Of a DNA stretch of 64,000 nt, positions 1-9,231 are shown piece by piece. Under the pieces are notes generated by a model. That model was given only the letters and a program-made list of their open reading frames with translations. It did not search any database and was not told where the DNA came from. The stretch is from Bordetella parapertussis (GTDB lineage Bacteria; Pseudomonadota; Gammaproteobacteria; Burkholderiales; Burkholderiaceae_B): contig CAMBFI010000006.1 in assembly GCA_945865935.1 (NCBI GenBank), forward strand, positions 91,534-155,533. The letters run 5' to 3'. Within the stretch, counting starts at the first letter, position 1; every line of letters begins with the position of its first letter. Both the position numbers and the translations under genes were made by a program.

Positions 1-1
1 G

Positions 2-64
2 CAGGGCGACTTCGAGGCATTCAGTGCCTCTGCGGAGTATATTTACCAGCAAGCCAAAGAATAA
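2..64 (+). CDS. C-terminal end of an unidentified protein (partial)
   Basis: Reading frame 2 is open from the window edge and ends in TAA at 62-64, giving a 20-residue tail that ends in YIYQQAKE. The following 61 bp up to the dioxygenase gene hold only that gene's ribosome binding site. The tail is too short to assign to a family. Its position directly upstream of, and on the same strand as, the dioxygenase suggests co-transcription, but this is inference. It is not the usual C-terminus of the Bug receptors found elsewhere in the window. Confidence 0.45.
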   Translation, partial: QGDFEAFSASAEYIYQQAKE

Positions 65-125
65 AATTGCACTGACAAAAATAAATGACACACGCGTTTA
101 AAACACGAGCGCTGGAGATAACCAT

Positions 126-1004
126 ATGACCTTGCACTTCAAGAAACTGCATCCAAGCTTCATGGCTGAAGTCAGCCCAGTGGATTTAAGAACCTTGACG
201 GACCAAGGGACGCTTGCGTCTATCAGAGCAGCCATGACAGAGTTTGGCGTCTTAGTTTTCCATGACCAGCACTTTAGCTACGACGATCAAATTGAGTTCG
301 CGCAACGCCTCGACGGCGTGCTGCACAGCAAAACATCCTCTTCCGTTCTAAGTAAGAACCGCTTTGGTAACGAAGCCTTGACTGACATTTCGAACGTTGG
401 GCAGGATGGCAACATCCTTGAGGCGGCAGACCGCAGAAGGATGAATGGCATTAGCAACCGCATCTGGCACACCGATGCCTCGTTTGAAGAACCGGCAGGT
501 CGTTACTCAATGCTCTATGCCCGAAACATTCCACCGGTGCGTGCCGACACAGAGTTTGCCGATATGCGTGCAGCCTACGACGCGCTCGATGCGGGGACGA
601 AGGCGACAATCGAAGATCTTCACGCCTATCATTCGATCGTGTACTCCCGCCACACCATGGGTTTTGATTTTTCGCCCGAAGAGAGTGCAAAGCTGCCTGG
701 CGCAACACATCCACTCGTCAGAAAGTTTGCTGACTCACACAGAAAGTCTCTGTACCTCGCCTCACATGCCGCACACATCACGGAATGGCCCGTCCCAGAG
801 GGGCGCTTACTGCTCAAGGACCTAATCGAGCACGCGACGCGCAGAGAGTTTCTGTATAGCCACGAGTGGGCGCTCGGTGATCTGGTTATCTGGGACAACC
901 GGACCACTATGCATCGGGCTCGACCCTTCGATGACAAGGCTTACAAGCGTGAGCTCACACGAGTCACCACGCTTGATCTACCTCTTGCTATGTCCCAACC
1001 TTAA
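126..1004 (+). CDS. TauD/TfdA-family Fe(II)/2-oxoglutarate dioxygenase
   Basis: The 292-residue protein is the normal length for the TauD/TfdA family, which hydroxylates small acids or sulfonates using 2-oxoglutarate and oxygen in the cytoplasm. The iron-binding facial triad is visible: His115 and Asp117 in IWHTDASF, and the distal His263 in DNRTTMHRARPF. Arg275 and Arg279 follow at the spacing of the 2-oxoglutarate- and substrate-binding arginines of TauD. The ATG at 126 is preceded by GGAGATAACC, a good ribosome binding site. The 3' end overlaps the opposite-strand aspartate dehydrogenase gene by 17 bp. The family also contains 2,4-D dioxygenase and taurine dioxygenase; the sequence does not identify the substrate. 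Confidence 0.9.
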   Translation: MTLHFKKLHPSFMAEVSPVDLRTLTDQGTLASIRAAMTEFGVLVFHDQHFSYDDQIEFAQRLDGVLHSKTSSSVLSKNRFGNEALTDISNVGQDGNILEAADRRRMNGISNRIWHTDASFEEPAGRYSMLYARNIPPVRADTEFADMRAAYDALDAGTKATIEDLHAYHSIVYSRHTMGFDFSPEESAKLPGATHPLVRKFADSHRKSLYLASHAAHITEWPVPEGRLLLKDLIEHATRREFLYSHEWALGDLVIWDNRTTMHRARPFDDKAYKRELTRVTTLDLPLAMSQP

Positions 1005-1815
1005 AGCCAGACTGCATCTTGCGCAGCAGAGCAATCACGCTCTGCGCAACAATTCGACCAGTCTTTGGGTTCTCAGAGGGAATGTTCTCCATCGTCATGG
1101 TGAATTTCGCTGAATCGGAATCCACGACGATCGTATGCGTATTGCGTACCACACCCGGGTCAGCCCAGATTTCGAGCAAGGTCTTTTCTGGGCCCACTCC
1201 GGCTAACGCCAGCGCCACCACCACATTCAGGTTTGCAGGGAAGCCCTTGGCCGCATCCCGTGCATTGCCCTCGAAGACCTTCTTGGCTTCGGTTAAGCCC
1301 TCGATGCTGATCTTGTTCTCAATCAAGTGAGGTGCGCCCGCCAGGCCGTTCGGGGGCTTGCGCGTGACCATGCGTACGGTGTGAATCGTGCCCTCGGCTG
1401 CAGCGATCATGGCGTCTAAGCCGATCAAGGCGCCGGTAGGAACATGAATCACACCGCCCTGCGTCTTGGCGGCCTCGATGAGCTCTGGATGAAACAGCAG
1501 CGCACCCACAGACAACACCACCACCTGCTTCTTGGCCTTGAGAAATGGCGTGACGATCTCAGACAACAACGCCGCGGGTGCACACTCGATCACCAAATCA
1601 GCCTCAGGCTCTAGCTGGGCAATGGTCAATACCTTGACGGGATGCGCAAGCGAGGAAACAAAACTCGCCGCCTTGACATGATCCTTTGCCGAGACCGCAG
1701 TCAAGACCACCCCCGGCACTTTGCCGGCAGCTAGACTTTGTGCGATCGACTTACCGATGGCGCCCAGACCTGCGATGGCAACACGCAATGGCTTCGAGGC
1801 TTGTGTTTGAGACAT
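988..1815 (-). CDS. nadX: Aspartate dehydrogenase (NadX family)
   Basis: This 275-residue protein matches the aspartate dehydrogenase family, which oxidises L-aspartate to iminosuccinate with NAD(P)+. A Rossmann GxGxxG motif lies at 16-21 (GLGAIG). The C-terminal catalytic domain has the PTGALIGLDA segment at 126-135, the NLNVVVALALAG segment near 196-206 and His227 in RNTHTI, in the place of the family's catalytic histidine. It is the last gene of the leftward run that starts at 6847, 51 bp after the Bug receptor gene. In NAD biosynthesis the product goes to NadA; here the catabolic neighbours make a degradative role (releasing ammonia from aspartate) at least as likely. The 3' end overlaps the dioxygenase gene on the other strand. 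Confidence 0.88.
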   Translation of the reverse strand: MSQTQASKPLRVAIAGLGAIGKSIAQSLAAGKVPGVVLTAVSAKDHVKAASFVSSLAHPVKVLTIAQLEPEADLVIECAPAALLSEIVTPFLKAKKQVVVLSVGALLFHPELIEAAKTQGGVIHVPTGALIGLDAMIAAAEGTIHTVRMVTRKPPNGLAGAPHLIENKISIEGLTEAKKVFEGNARDAAKGFPANLNVVVALALAGVGPEKTLLEIWADPGVVRNTHTIVVDSDSAKFTMTMENIPSENPKTGRIVAQSVIALLRKMQSGFKVGT

Positions 1816-1866
1816 AGTTTTACAACCTAAAGAAAAAATGAGACATGAAATTTTTATCCAAACAAT

Positions 1867-2895
1867 CTAATCAATCTTCATATTTGAAGACTTCACAATC
1901 TGCGCATATTTTGCCACCTCTGCACGGATGTGCTCACCAAATGCAGCGGGAGTGCCTCCGATAATCTCAATGCCGCGCTCGGCTAGATTTTTCTTGATAG
2001 CAGGATCCTGCAACACTTTATTCAGTGCCGTATTCATGGTGGAAATTGCAAGCGGCGCGGTCCCCACCGGTGCGATGATCCCGTACCAAGAGTCCGTCTC
2101 AAACTTCGGGAGACCTTGCTCAGCAATCGTTGGGATTTCTGGCGCGAGGGGTGCTCGAGTCAAATAGGTGGTTCCAAGCGCCTTTAGTTTGCCGCTGCGA
2201 ATGTGTGCGATGAAATCCGGCAGATTCCCGAACATCAAATCGATGTTGCCCGCCAACAAGTCAGTCAGCGCAGGACCCTGTGCCTTGTAAGGCACATGCA
2301 CCATATCGATTCCAGCCATCGTTTTGAGCATCTCGCCCGCAAAGTGCGGAGTCGTGCCATTACCGAAAGATCCGTAGGAAAGTTTGCCAGGATTCTTCTT
2401 GGCATACGCGATCAACTCTTGCAGATTATTAATGCCCAAGCTAGGCTTGATTGCGAGCACGTTGGCTGTCTTTGCCAGCAAAATCACTGGCGCTAAATCA
2501 TCCAGCGTCTTGTAAGGCAACGCCTTGACGAGCGTCTGGTTAACGGTGAAGCTATTGGCCACGCCACCAAAGGTGTGCTGATCAGTAGCCTTGGCCACCG
2601 CATCGACGCCGATGACTGTTCCAGCGCCAGGCTTATTCTCTACGATCACTGGATTGGCGAGATCGCGCCCAACTTCAACAGACAACAGTCGCACCACCGC
2701 ATCGAGGGTGCTCGCGCCACCCGGGAACGGAACAATCATGCGGATCGGCTGAGTGGGCCAAGCTTTCGCCGGGGCCGTCTGTGCCTGGGCTGTGACAGCA
2801 GGCGCCAGCACCGCGGCGCAAACAGTCAGCGCCGAACCAAGCAAACACCGACGACGTAACACGGACCAAATAAAACCTGAGCGAACAATTGACAT
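1867..2895 (-). CDS. Bug/TctC-family periplasmic carboxylate receptor
   Basis: Tripartite tricarboxylate transporter substrate-binding protein of the Bug type, 342 residues. The start is set at the ATG at 2895 because AAGGAG lies 7 bp upstream; a longer frame to 2925 would overlap the preceding gene and lacks a good site. Residues 1-40 form a signal peptide (Arg-rich, LLGSALTVCAAVLAPAV, cleavage near AQAQ). The mature part opens with WPTQPIRMIVPFPGGASTLDAV, the family's ligand-loop signature, and continues with GKLSYGSFGNGTTPHFAGE. No TctA/TctB genes are nearby, so it probably delivers ligand to a membrane complex encoded elsewhere. It sits 10 bp after the MmgE/PrpD gene, so its ligand may be the substrate of this cluster. 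Confidence 0.9.
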   Translation of the reverse strand: MSIVRSGFIWSVLRRRCLLGSALTVCAAVLAPAVTAQAQTAPAKAWPTQPIRMIVPFPGGASTLDAVVRLLSVEVGRDLANPVIVENKPGAGTVIGVDAVAKATDQHTFGGVANSFTVNQTLVKALPYKTLDDLAPVILLAKTANVLAIKPSLGINNLQELIAYAKKNPGKLSYGSFGNGTTPHFAGEMLKTMAGIDMVHVPYKAQGPALTDLLAGNIDLMFGNLPDFIAHIRSGKLKALGTTYLTRAPLAPEIPTIAEQGLPKFETDSWYGIIAPVGTAPLAISTMNTALNKVLQDPAIKKNLAERGIEIIGGTPAAFGEHIRAEVAKYAQIVKSSNMKID

Positions 2896-2905
2896 GACCA
2901 ACTCC

Positions 2906-4285
2906 TTAAGCTTTTCCAGAAACAAACGTCATCAACGCGCCGGCATCACGTGCACGATCCAGCGACCATACCGCATCAATCAAAGGTTCAACCTGAACGC
3001 CTGATTTCCCATACGCACAGAGTGTGCGCAATTTTTCTTCAATCTGTTTATCCGTTAGCGGCTTACCGGTCGAGCCTTGCGGCACCTCCACGGTACGGCT
3101 CAAGACAAAACCGTCTGCCCAGTGGACTCTCACTGTCGCTGCTTCGACACCATACGCGCTATCTTCGATAAAGCAAACCTTTTGACCCAGCGCCTGGAGA
3201 GCGGGATCGGCAACAGCCTCATCACTAAACTCAGCCAGCCCTGCCCGCCCTCGAACGAGCGAAACCGGCACCGCATGCTGCGCACTCACTTGCGACTCTC
3301 GACCCGTTCGGATACCAAGGCGATCGGTACGCTGCTTCAGTAAGGGGCGACCCACTAATTCAATGCGGGAAATGTTCTGCACCGAACGCTGAACAAACTG
3401 TGCATCGCTGGCGATGTCCAAACAGGCATCGATCACAGGGTTAAGCACAACCCCACAAGGATAAGGTTTGTAGGTGTTCTGTAATAGCTCCCATCGACTT
3501 CCTAAGTCTGACACCACCGCATCAAAATCCGGCACATCGCAAGTCACCGGCATGAATCCACGCACCCCTTCAATCGGGGCCTTAGGTCCATCAAAATTCT
3601 GCTGGGCAAGCAGTGCTGCAATCATTCCGTTTCGCGCTGCGTTACCCATACTCACGCTTTTAGCCATCGTTCCAAGCGACTCAACCAAGCCCCCGGCTTG
3701 TACAGAGGCGGACCCAAGCGCCCAAAGAGACTGTTGCTCTGTCAGGCCTAGCAAGCGGGCGGATGCACATGCCGCACCAAATACTCCGCAGGTCGAGGTA
3801 ATGTGCCAGCCGCGCGCGTAGTGGCCAGGCGAGACTCCGTTCCCAATCCGACACTCTACTTCTGCCCCAACGATGAAGCTCAAGAGTGCCTCAGCACCCG
3901 TGACCGTGTGCGCTTGTGCCCAAGCAAACACTGGGGACGCCACCGGGGCCGTTGGATGAATAATCGTGGGGATATGTGTATCGTCAAAATCAAAAACGTT
4001 TGCAGCGATCGTATTCATCGCTGCGGCAGTAAGCACATCCATCCGCTCGACACGCCCAATAATCGTTGCTTGTGGCGAATTGGAAAACGCGCCATACACA
4101 CGCAGCGCTTTCTCAATCGTGGGGTCATAACAGGCCGAAAGCGCGGTTGCAAAGTAGTTCAATAACGAACGCTTCGCTTCATGTCGTACCTGTTCGGGAA
4201 CGTCATTCCATTCAAACTCAGCGGTGAATTTCGCTAGTTGGCGCGAGACATCTGGAACCACCTTAGATGCGGGACTCATCAGCAT
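2906..4285 (-). CDS. MmgE/PrpD family protein (dehydratase/epimerase type)
   Basis: The 459-residue protein belongs to the MmgE/PrpD family by its overall pattern: an N-terminal helical part with FDDTHIPTIIHPTAPVAS near 100-117, HITSTCGVFGAACASARLLGL in the middle and a KPYPCGVVLNPVIDA segment near 282. Known members are 2-methylcitrate dehydratase, cis-aconitate decarboxylase and iminodisuccinate epimerase, all acting on di- or tricarboxylates. Translation may begin at 4285 or, two codons later, at 4279, which has better spacing from AAGAAG. The gene lies between a methyltransferase gene (63 bp) and a Bug receptor gene (10 bp) in a leftward run with aconitase-type subunits and aspartate dehydrogenase. 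A role on an amino-dicarboxylate is attractive but is inference. Confidence 0.85.
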   Translation of the reverse strand: MLMSPASKVVPDVSRQLAKFTAEFEWNDVPEQVRHEAKRSLLNYFATALSACYDPTIEKALRVYGAFSNSPQATIIGRVERMDVLTAAAMNTIAANVFDFDDTHIPTIIHPTAPVASPVFAWAQAHTVTGAEALLSFIVGAEVECRIGNGVSPGHYARGWHITSTCGVFGAACASARLLGLTEQQSLWALGSASVQAGGLVESLGTMAKSVSMGNAARNGMIAALLAQQNFDGPKAPIEGVRGFMPVTCDVPDFDAVVSDLGSRWELLQNTYKPYPCGVVLNPVIDACLDIASDAQFVQRSVQNISRIELVGRPLLKQRTDRLGIRTGRESQVSAQHAVPVSLVRGRAGLAEFSDEAVADPALQALGQKVCFIEDSAYGVEAATVRVHWADGFVLSRTVEVPQGSTGKPLTDKQIEEKLRTLCAYGKSGVQVEPLIDAVWSLDRARDAGALMTFVSGKA

Positions 4286-4348
4286 TCTTCTTTTCTTCGT
4301 TATTCAAACTTTTAGACCACAGCGTGCATTCAAACTAGAGCCAAGGCG

Positions 4349-5080
4349 TCATGACTTCGCGACAGCAGAGATCACAAGCTGTCGTCCATAGACAACCTGA
4401 TCCGACAAGGCCTGCGACCACAACGTACGTATGCTCTCGGAATCCGCCTTGCGAAACTGACGTCGGGCATAGTTTTTCACAATCCAACCCAAGCCACGTT
4501 CCCAGACTCGACGCGGCTTTGGTTCATCCACCTCATGTACAGAAATTTCTTCGAAACCATTTAGACCCAACAACAACCAGAGCTGGAAAAGCCCGAGACT
4601 CAGCCAAGGCATATGGGGTTCGGGCGTATCGTTTTGCGCAAACCAAGAGTAAGACCTGGGATAGCCTTGGATCATATGATTGACCCGTGCACCGACATAG
4701 TTCGGATTAGGTACGGACAGCACGAAACGTCCACGAGGATTTAAATGTTGCCGTACGCTTTGGACAAAACTGCCTGGATTCTGCAGATACCCCATTGCCT
4801 CGCAGCAAACAATCGCATCGTAACGTCCAAGTTCGTTAGGGACGCCAGCGTTGAAATCTGCATGAACGAATAAGCCATACCCCTGGGGAGCCGGTGAGTA
4901 AAAATCGATTCCATCTATAACGACGGGATGTGCCAGCGCATTGAGCAACCATCCGTCACCACAACATATGTCCAACACTCTGCGAGGAGCAAAGACATTC
5001 AACGCATCCGCGACGGCACGCCGATGCGCCTTGCTACCCGTCATTGCATGCGTCAGAGTATCTTTCGAGACATCAACCAT
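4349..5080 (-). CDS. Class I SAM-dependent methyltransferase
   Basis: The 243-residue protein has the Rossmann-like methyltransferase fold. Motif I is VLDICCGDGWL at 35-45, an acidic residue at the end of strand 2 is Asp59 (DGIDFYS), and YDAIVCCEAMGYL plus GRFVLSVPNPNYVGARVNH give motifs IV and post-IV as in UbiG-like and Methyltransf_11/23 proteins. The substrate is not identifiable. Its start codon overlaps the end of the LeuD-like gene by 8 bp, so the two are probably translationally coupled. That is odd for a methyltransferase in a carboxylate catabolic cluster: it may methylate a pathway intermediate. Confidence 0.82.
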   Translation of the reverse strand: MVDVSKDTLTHAMTGSKAHRRAVADALNVFAPRRVLDICCGDGWLLNALAHPVVIDGIDFYSPAPQGYGLFVHADFNAGVPNELGRYDAIVCCEAMGYLQNPGSFVQSVRQHLNPRGRFVLSVPNPNYVGARVNHMIQGYPRSYSWFAQNDTPEPHMPWLSLGLFQLWLLLGLNGFEEISVHEVDEPKPRRVWERGLGWIVKNYARRQFRKADSESIRTLWSQALSDQVVYGRQLVISAVAKS

Positions 5081-5564
5081 GCTTGCTCTTGTTCACAATG
5101 TAAGGGACGAGTCCTTGCGCATCGACAATCGCCTGAATGACAGGCGGCAATGGCGGCGTGTCAAAGCGCTTGCCACCTAAGACAAATGCACCCGCAGCGA
5201 GGTCCACATCAATACGATCCCCTGTACTCACCGAGGCGACAAGCTCAGGACACTCAAACACCGGCAGTCCAATGTTGATCGCATTGCGATAAAAAATGCG
5301 CGCGAAACTCGTTGCCACCACGCAAGAGATTCCGGCTGCCCGAATCGCGATGGGCGCGTGCTCTCGGGACGACCCGGAACCAAAGTTTCGACCCGCCACA
5401 ATAATGTCACCCGCCTTGACACGCTGCACAAAGTCCGGATCCAGTCCCTCCATGCAGTGTCCAGCAAGCTCTTCAGGGCGCCTTAACGTGAGGTAGCGGC
5501 CAGGAATAATCGTATCGGTATCGACATTGTCACCATAACGATGCACACAAACGGATGAAATCAT
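5073..5564 (-). CDS. Aconitase-superfamily small subunit (LeuD/DmdB-like)
   Basis: The 163-residue swivelling-domain subunit of the isopropylmalate/homoaconitate/dimethylmalate dehydratase group. It has NVDTDTIIPGRYL at 13-25 and the substrate-binding loop GRNFGSGSSREHAP at 58-71. Its length fits the short archaeal-type small subunits rather than the ~200-residue LeuD of leucine biosynthesis. It pairs with the large subunit 14 bp upstream and its stop overlaps the methyltransferase start. Company with MmgE/PrpD and aspartate dehydrogenase, and the absence of leuA or leuB, argue for a hydratase/isomerase on another dicarboxylate rather than leucine synthesis. Confidence 0.88.
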   Translation of the reverse strand: MISSVCVHRYGDNVDTDTIIPGRYLTLRRPEELAGHCMEGLDPDFVQRVKAGDIIVAGRNFGSGSSREHAPIAIRAAGISCVVATSFARIFYRNAINIGLPVFECPELVASVSTGDRIDVDLAAGAFVLGGKRFDTPPLPPVIQAIVDAQGLVPYIVNKSKHG

Positions 5565-5578
5565 GAACTGTGACCTAT

Positions 5579-6847
5579 TTAGATAACCGCAAGCATACTT
5601 GGATCAACGATCTCGCCGTTGATGGCTGCCGCTGCAGCAACCCAAGCATTGGAGAGATAGACACGCGAATTAGGATGTCCCATTCTGCCTTTGAAATTTC
5701 GGTTTGTCGTAGCAATTGCCGTTTCACCTTCCGCAAGCACCCCCATATGGCCGCCAAAGCAGGCGCCGCATGTAGGCAAAGACACTGCAGCACCTGCCGC
5801 GGCAAACACCTCGAGCAACCCCTCTGCTGCCGCTTCGCGGTAAATCGCATTGGTGGCTGGCACAATAATGACCCTGACGTCACGACTCACCTTGCGGCCT
5901 CGCAAAATCGAAGCTGCCTGTCGTAAATCGGTCAGGGTTCCGTTGGAACAATTCCCGATGTACACCTGATCGACTTTCGTACCGACCAATTTAGACAGCA
6001 CCGTTCCATTTGCGGGGGATGGCGGCACGGCCACCAGCGGTTCCAGCGTATCCAAGTCAATCACCCGGGTCGACTGATAGCGTGCATCAGCATCCGGCGC
6101 TACCGCTGCGCGTGCTCGCCAGCCATGCGCAGCTGCAAAGGCATGCACTTGCTCATCGGCCTCAAAAACACAGGTCTCGGCACCGGCTTCCACGGCCATG
6201 TTCGCGACAGCCATCCGTTCATCGACGTTTAAATGACACAGCCCTGGCCCACCAAACTCAATCGACAAATTGGCCGCACCATCCGAGCCAATGGCAGCAA
6301 TCAACGACAGGATGATGTCCTTGCCCGTCACGTACGGCCGAGGCGAACCAACGATATCGATGCGCATTGATTCTGGCACCTTGACCCATAACTCACCGAG
6401 CGCCATGGCAGCAGCCAAGTCGGTCGAACCAAAGCCCATTCCTGATGCATTGAACGCGCCCGCGGTGCAGGTGTGGGAATCGGCGCCAAAGACTATTCCC
6501 CCTGGCCCGATCATGCCAATCTCTGGCAACAAGGTGTGTTCAATCCCCCCGTTACCCGCGTCGTAGTAGTGCTCAATCCCAAATTGGCGTCCAAACTGCC
6601 TGAGCAAGCGAATGGACTGGGCGCTAATGATGTCCTTTGCAGGCGAAAAATGATCGGCAACAAGCACGACCCGCTCGGGATACCGCGGGCCAGTCACTTG
6701 CATGCGCGCAAGCTGCTCAATCGTAATGGTGCCACTCACATCATTAATTAATACAACATCCGGAGACACCATCACGATGTCCCCTGCCTTCGCAGCACCC
6801 GACTCCGTGTGCGCTGCATAAAGCTTTTCGGTCATGGTTTGACCCAT
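5579..6847 (-). CDS. Aconitase-superfamily large subunit (LeuC/DmdA-like)
   Basis: 4Fe-4S hydratase large subunit, 422 residues, the length of the split (short) LeuC type. Visible landmarks are ADHFSPAKD at 64-72, [10 protein letters not shown] at 121-130, and three cysteines placed as cluster ligands: Cys300 (IGNCSNGT), Cys360 and Cys363 (PTCGACFGG). [10 protein letters not shown] near 381-390 is also typical. The ATG at 6847 has GGGGAC just upstream; the open frame extends to 6892 without a better site. It is the first gene of the leftward six-gene run and is divergent from the galactarate dehydratase gene. With the small subunit it should form a dehydratase/isomerase of a hydroxy di- or tricarboxylate. 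Confidence 0.88.
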   Translation of the reverse strand: MGQTMTEKLYAAHTESGAAKAGDIVMVSPDVVLINDVSGTITIEQLARMQVTGPRYPERVVLVADHFSPAKDIISAQSIRLLRQFGRQFGIEHYYDAGNGGIEHTLLPEIGMIGPGGIVFGADSHTCTAGAFNASGMGFGSTDLAAAMALGELWVKVPESMRIDIVGSPRPYVTGKDIILSLIAAIGSDGAANLSIEFGGPGLCHLNVDERMAVANMAVEAGAETCVFEADEQVHAFAAAHGWRARAAVAPDADARYQSTRVIDLDTLEPLVAVPPSPANGTVLSKLVGTKVDQVYIGNCSNGTLTDLRQAASILRGRKVSRDVRVIIVPATNAIYREAAAEGLLEVFAAAGAAVSLPTCGACFGGHMGVLAEGETAIATTNRNFKGRMGHPNSRVYLSNAWVAAAAAINGEIVDPSMLAVI

Positions 6848-6940
6848 ATTTGTCCCCAAAAGGTTAAGCTCACAGCTAACCAAGCCTCCCATTCAACCAA
6901 ACAACGGCCCGCAAAACAAGCCGTTTTGACATCTTTGAAC
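6848..6940. promoter_or_regulatory. Divergent intergenic region with a 6-bp inverted repeat
   Basis: This 93-bp gap separates the leftward aconitase-type gene from the rightward galactarate dehydratase gene and must hold control signals for at least one of them. The inverted repeat AACGGC (6903-6908)/GCCGTT (6920-6925) has an 11-bp loop, and a less exact one, GTTAAGCT/AGCTAAC, lies near 6863-6880. Either could be an operator. No convincing -35/-10 pair was found by eye. Confidence 0.3.
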
Positions 6941-8509
6941 ATGACAGCCCCAAAGCCGCCAAGTAAGCCTCACCTTATCCGCATGCATCCCCAGGACAAC
7001 GTAGCCATTGTTGGCAACGACGGTGGGCTCGCTGCAGGCACAACGATACCTGATGGCCCCACGCTTAAAGACAAGGTGCCGCAAGCGCACAAAGTCGCCT
7101 TAATAGACCTGGCCGCCGGTCAGCCCGTTATCCGCTATGGGGTGACGATCGGCTATGCGCTCAAGGATATCCCAGTAGGAAGCTGGGTGCATGAAAAACT
7201 ATTACAGATGCCGCCGGCCAGAAATTTTGAGAATCTGCCGATTGCCACGATCAAACCCCATCAAACCGAACCCCTGATGGGCTTTACCTTCGAGGGCTAT
7301 CGCAACGACGACGGTTCGGTTGGCACTCGCAACCTATTGGGCATCACAACCACCGTGCAGTGCGTCGCCGGCGTGGTCGAGTTTGCCGTGCAGCGCATCC
7401 GCAACGAGTTGTTACCACGATACAAAAATGTGGACGATGTGGTGGGACTGGAGCATAGCTACGGCTGTGGCGTAGCGATTGACGCCGCTGAAGCAATCAT
7501 CCCGATTCGCACCGTAAGAAACATTAGCTTGAATCCAAACTTTGGTGGTGAAGTCATGGTGGTGAGTCTTGGGTGCGAGAAACTGCAGCCAGACCGTCTG
7601 CTGCCTCCCGGAAGCTTCCCGATCAAAGACGATCGAGGCACGAGCGTCAACACGGTGTGCTTACAAGACGCCGAGCACGTTGGGTTTATGTCGATGATCG
7701 AAGCCATCATGCGCGAGGCAGAGATTCATTTAAAGCGACTGAATCAACGCACGCGAGAGACCGTACCGGCCAGTGCGCTTGTCGTGGGCATGCAATGCGG
7801 CGGAAGCGACGCTTTGAGTGGCGTGACGGCAAACCCTGCCCTCGGCATTGCGGCAGATTTATTAGTGCGCGCTGGTGCGACGGTCATGTTTAGTGAAAAC
7901 ACCGAAGTGCGCGATGGCGTCGATCAACTGACTGCTCGCGCGGCAAATCCTGACGTTGCGCAGGCAATCATCGACCAGCTCGAGTGGTATGACCACTATT
8001 TGGCACGAGGAAAAGTCGACCGTAGTGCGAACACCACTCCAGGGAACAAGGCGGGCGGTCTATCCAATATTGTTGAAAAAGCAATGGGTTCCATTATCAA
8101 AAGTGGGTCCGCGCAGATCTCAAGCGTCTTGGCACCCGGTGAAAAACTTGCCCCTGGGCAACGCGGCCTTGTCTACGCGGCCACTCCAGCGAGTGATTTC
8201 ATTTGTGGCACGCTACAACTCGCGGCAGGCATGAACCTCCACATCTTTACAACGGGGCGTGGCACCCCCTATGGGCTGGCTGAGTGCCCTGTGATTAAGG
8301 TTGCGACCCGAAGCGATCTCGCACGGCGTTGGCACGACTTGATGGATGTAAATGCAGGTCGCGTGGCCGATGGCGAACTATCGATCGAAGCGCTGGGCAT
8401 GGAGATATTCAAACTCATGCTTGAGGTCGCAAGCGGACGCAAAACCTGGGCTGAGCAATGGAAGATCCACAATGCACTGGTCTTGTTTAACCCAGCACCG
8501 ATCACCTGA
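6941..8509 (+). CDS. garD: Galactarate dehydratase-like protein (UxaA family)
   Basis: The 522-residue protein matches GarD/UxaA architecture and nearly the exact length of GarD: an N-terminal SAF domain (about 14-90, [15 protein letters not shown]) and a C-terminal domain beginning [15 protein letters not shown]. Conserved stretches include [24 protein letters not shown] and [18 protein letters not shown]. GarD dehydrates galactarate to 5-keto-4-deoxy-D-glucarate with Fe(II). The start at 6941 gives a protein in register with the family although its ribosome binding site is weak; the frame is open from 6809. It is followed after 3 bp by a nucleotidyltransferase gene. The window's HpcH/HpaI aldolase (22580) and hydroxyisobutyrate dehydrogenase-type reductase (39583) could complete a glucarate-type route, but they are not linked. 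Confidence 0.82.
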   Translation: MTAPKPPSKPHLIRMHPQDNVAIVGNDGGLAAGTTIPDGPTLKDKVPQAHKVALIDLAAGQPVIRYGVTIGYALKDIPVGSWVHEKLLQMPPARNFENLPIATIKPHQTEPLMGFTFEGYRNDDGSVGTRNLLGITTTVQCVAGVVEFAVQRIRNELLPRYKNVDDVVGLEHSYGCGVAIDAAEAIIPIRTVRNISLNPNFGGEVMVVSLGCEKLQPDRLLPPGSFPIKDDRGTSVNTVCLQDAEHVGFMSMIEAIMREAEIHLKRLNQRTRETVPASALVVGMQCGGSDALSGVTANPALGIAADLLVRAGATVMFSENTEVRDGVDQLTARAANPDVAQAIIDQLEWYDHYLARGKVDRSANTTPGNKAGGLSNIVEKAMGSIIKSGSAQISSVLAPGEKLAPGQRGLVYAATPASDFICGTLQLAAGMNLHIFTTGRGTPYGLAECPVIKVATRSDLARRWHDLMDVNAGRVADGELSIEALGMEIFKLMLEVASGRKTWAEQWKIHNALVLFNPAPIT

Positions 8510-8512
8510 ACC

Positions 8513-9169
8513 ATGATGACCACTCCGCAACCCCCGCACGTCGCAGCCGTTTTATTAACGGGCGGGCAAGGTTCGCGGCTTGGTGGCTGCGCAAAAAGCC
8601 TCGTGCAGGTCAATGGCAAGCCTCTGGTCCTGCGCCAACTTGAGGCGCTGCATGCGACCGGCATCCAACAGATTGTCGTCGTCACGGGCTTCTATCATGC
8701 AGAGGTCGAAACCTTACTCAGGGCTTCAGCCGCCAACGCAGCGTGGACGCAGACCGTAAAAATTGTTCGAAATCCGGCACCTGAAAACGGCCAGCAGTCC
8801 TCTGTTCTGCACGGTCTCACTGCGTTGGCTGCGCCTTACGACCTCACCTTAGTGGTGTTGGTTGATCAACCACTCATGACCGCACATGATTATCAAGAGT
8901 GTATCGATGCCTACGCCGGTCGACCTCTTGGCACCTCAATCGCCTATCCAAGAGTCGACGGCAAGCGCGGCAACCCTGTTGCCTTGGGTCATGCGGCGGT
9001 GCAGGCCGTGCTTGCCTCGGGTGAGACATGCCGAGCGTACATCGAGGGCCACCGAGCGCTCGTTCATCAATATCCTAGCCAAAACGGCCATTTTCTGGCT
9101 GATATGGACACCCTGTCGGACATTGAAAACCTCCGACAGCAAACCGGTATAAACCTCCAATTACCTTAG
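8513..9169 (+). CDS. MobA-like NTP transferase (MocA/NboR type)
   Basis: The 218-residue protein opens with AAVLLTGGQGSRLGG followed by AKSLVQVNGKPLV, the nucleotide-binding loop of MobA-like nucleotidyltransferases. It has the central LVVLVDQPLMT with the metal-binding aspartate and IAYPRVDGKRGNPVALG further on, the pattern of molybdopterin cytidylyl/guanylyltransferases and their relatives. A second ATG at 8516 could also be used. It begins 3 bp after the GarD-like gene, so co-translation is likely. Such proteins usually mature molybdenum hydroxylases, but no molybdenum enzyme is seen in this window, so its partner is elsewhere or its substrate is different. Confidence 0.78.
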   Translation: MMTTPQPPHVAAVLLTGGQGSRLGGCAKSLVQVNGKPLVLRQLEALHATGIQQIVVVTGFYHAEVETLLRASAANAAWTQTVKIVRNPAPENGQQSSVLHGLTALAAPYDLTLVVLVDQPLMTAHDYQECIDAYAGRPLGTSIAYPRVDGKRGNPVALGHAAVQAVLASGETCRAYIEGHRALVHQYPSQNGHFLADMDTLSDIENLRQQTGINLQLP

Positions 9170-9231
9170 TGTTTTAGCCCCTCGCAGCGTCACATTGTGG
9201 TAATTTTCCCCCTATTCTCGTAGGAGCAAAC

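Noticed and set aside
2896..2925. Upstream extension of the Bug receptor gene at 1867
   Set aside because: It would overlap the MmgE/PrpD gene, while AAGGAG stands at the right distance from the ATG at 2895.
5073..6847. leuCD of leucine biosynthesis
   Set aside because: Both subunits are of the short type, leuA and leuB are absent, and the neighbours are catabolic; only the superfamily is supported.
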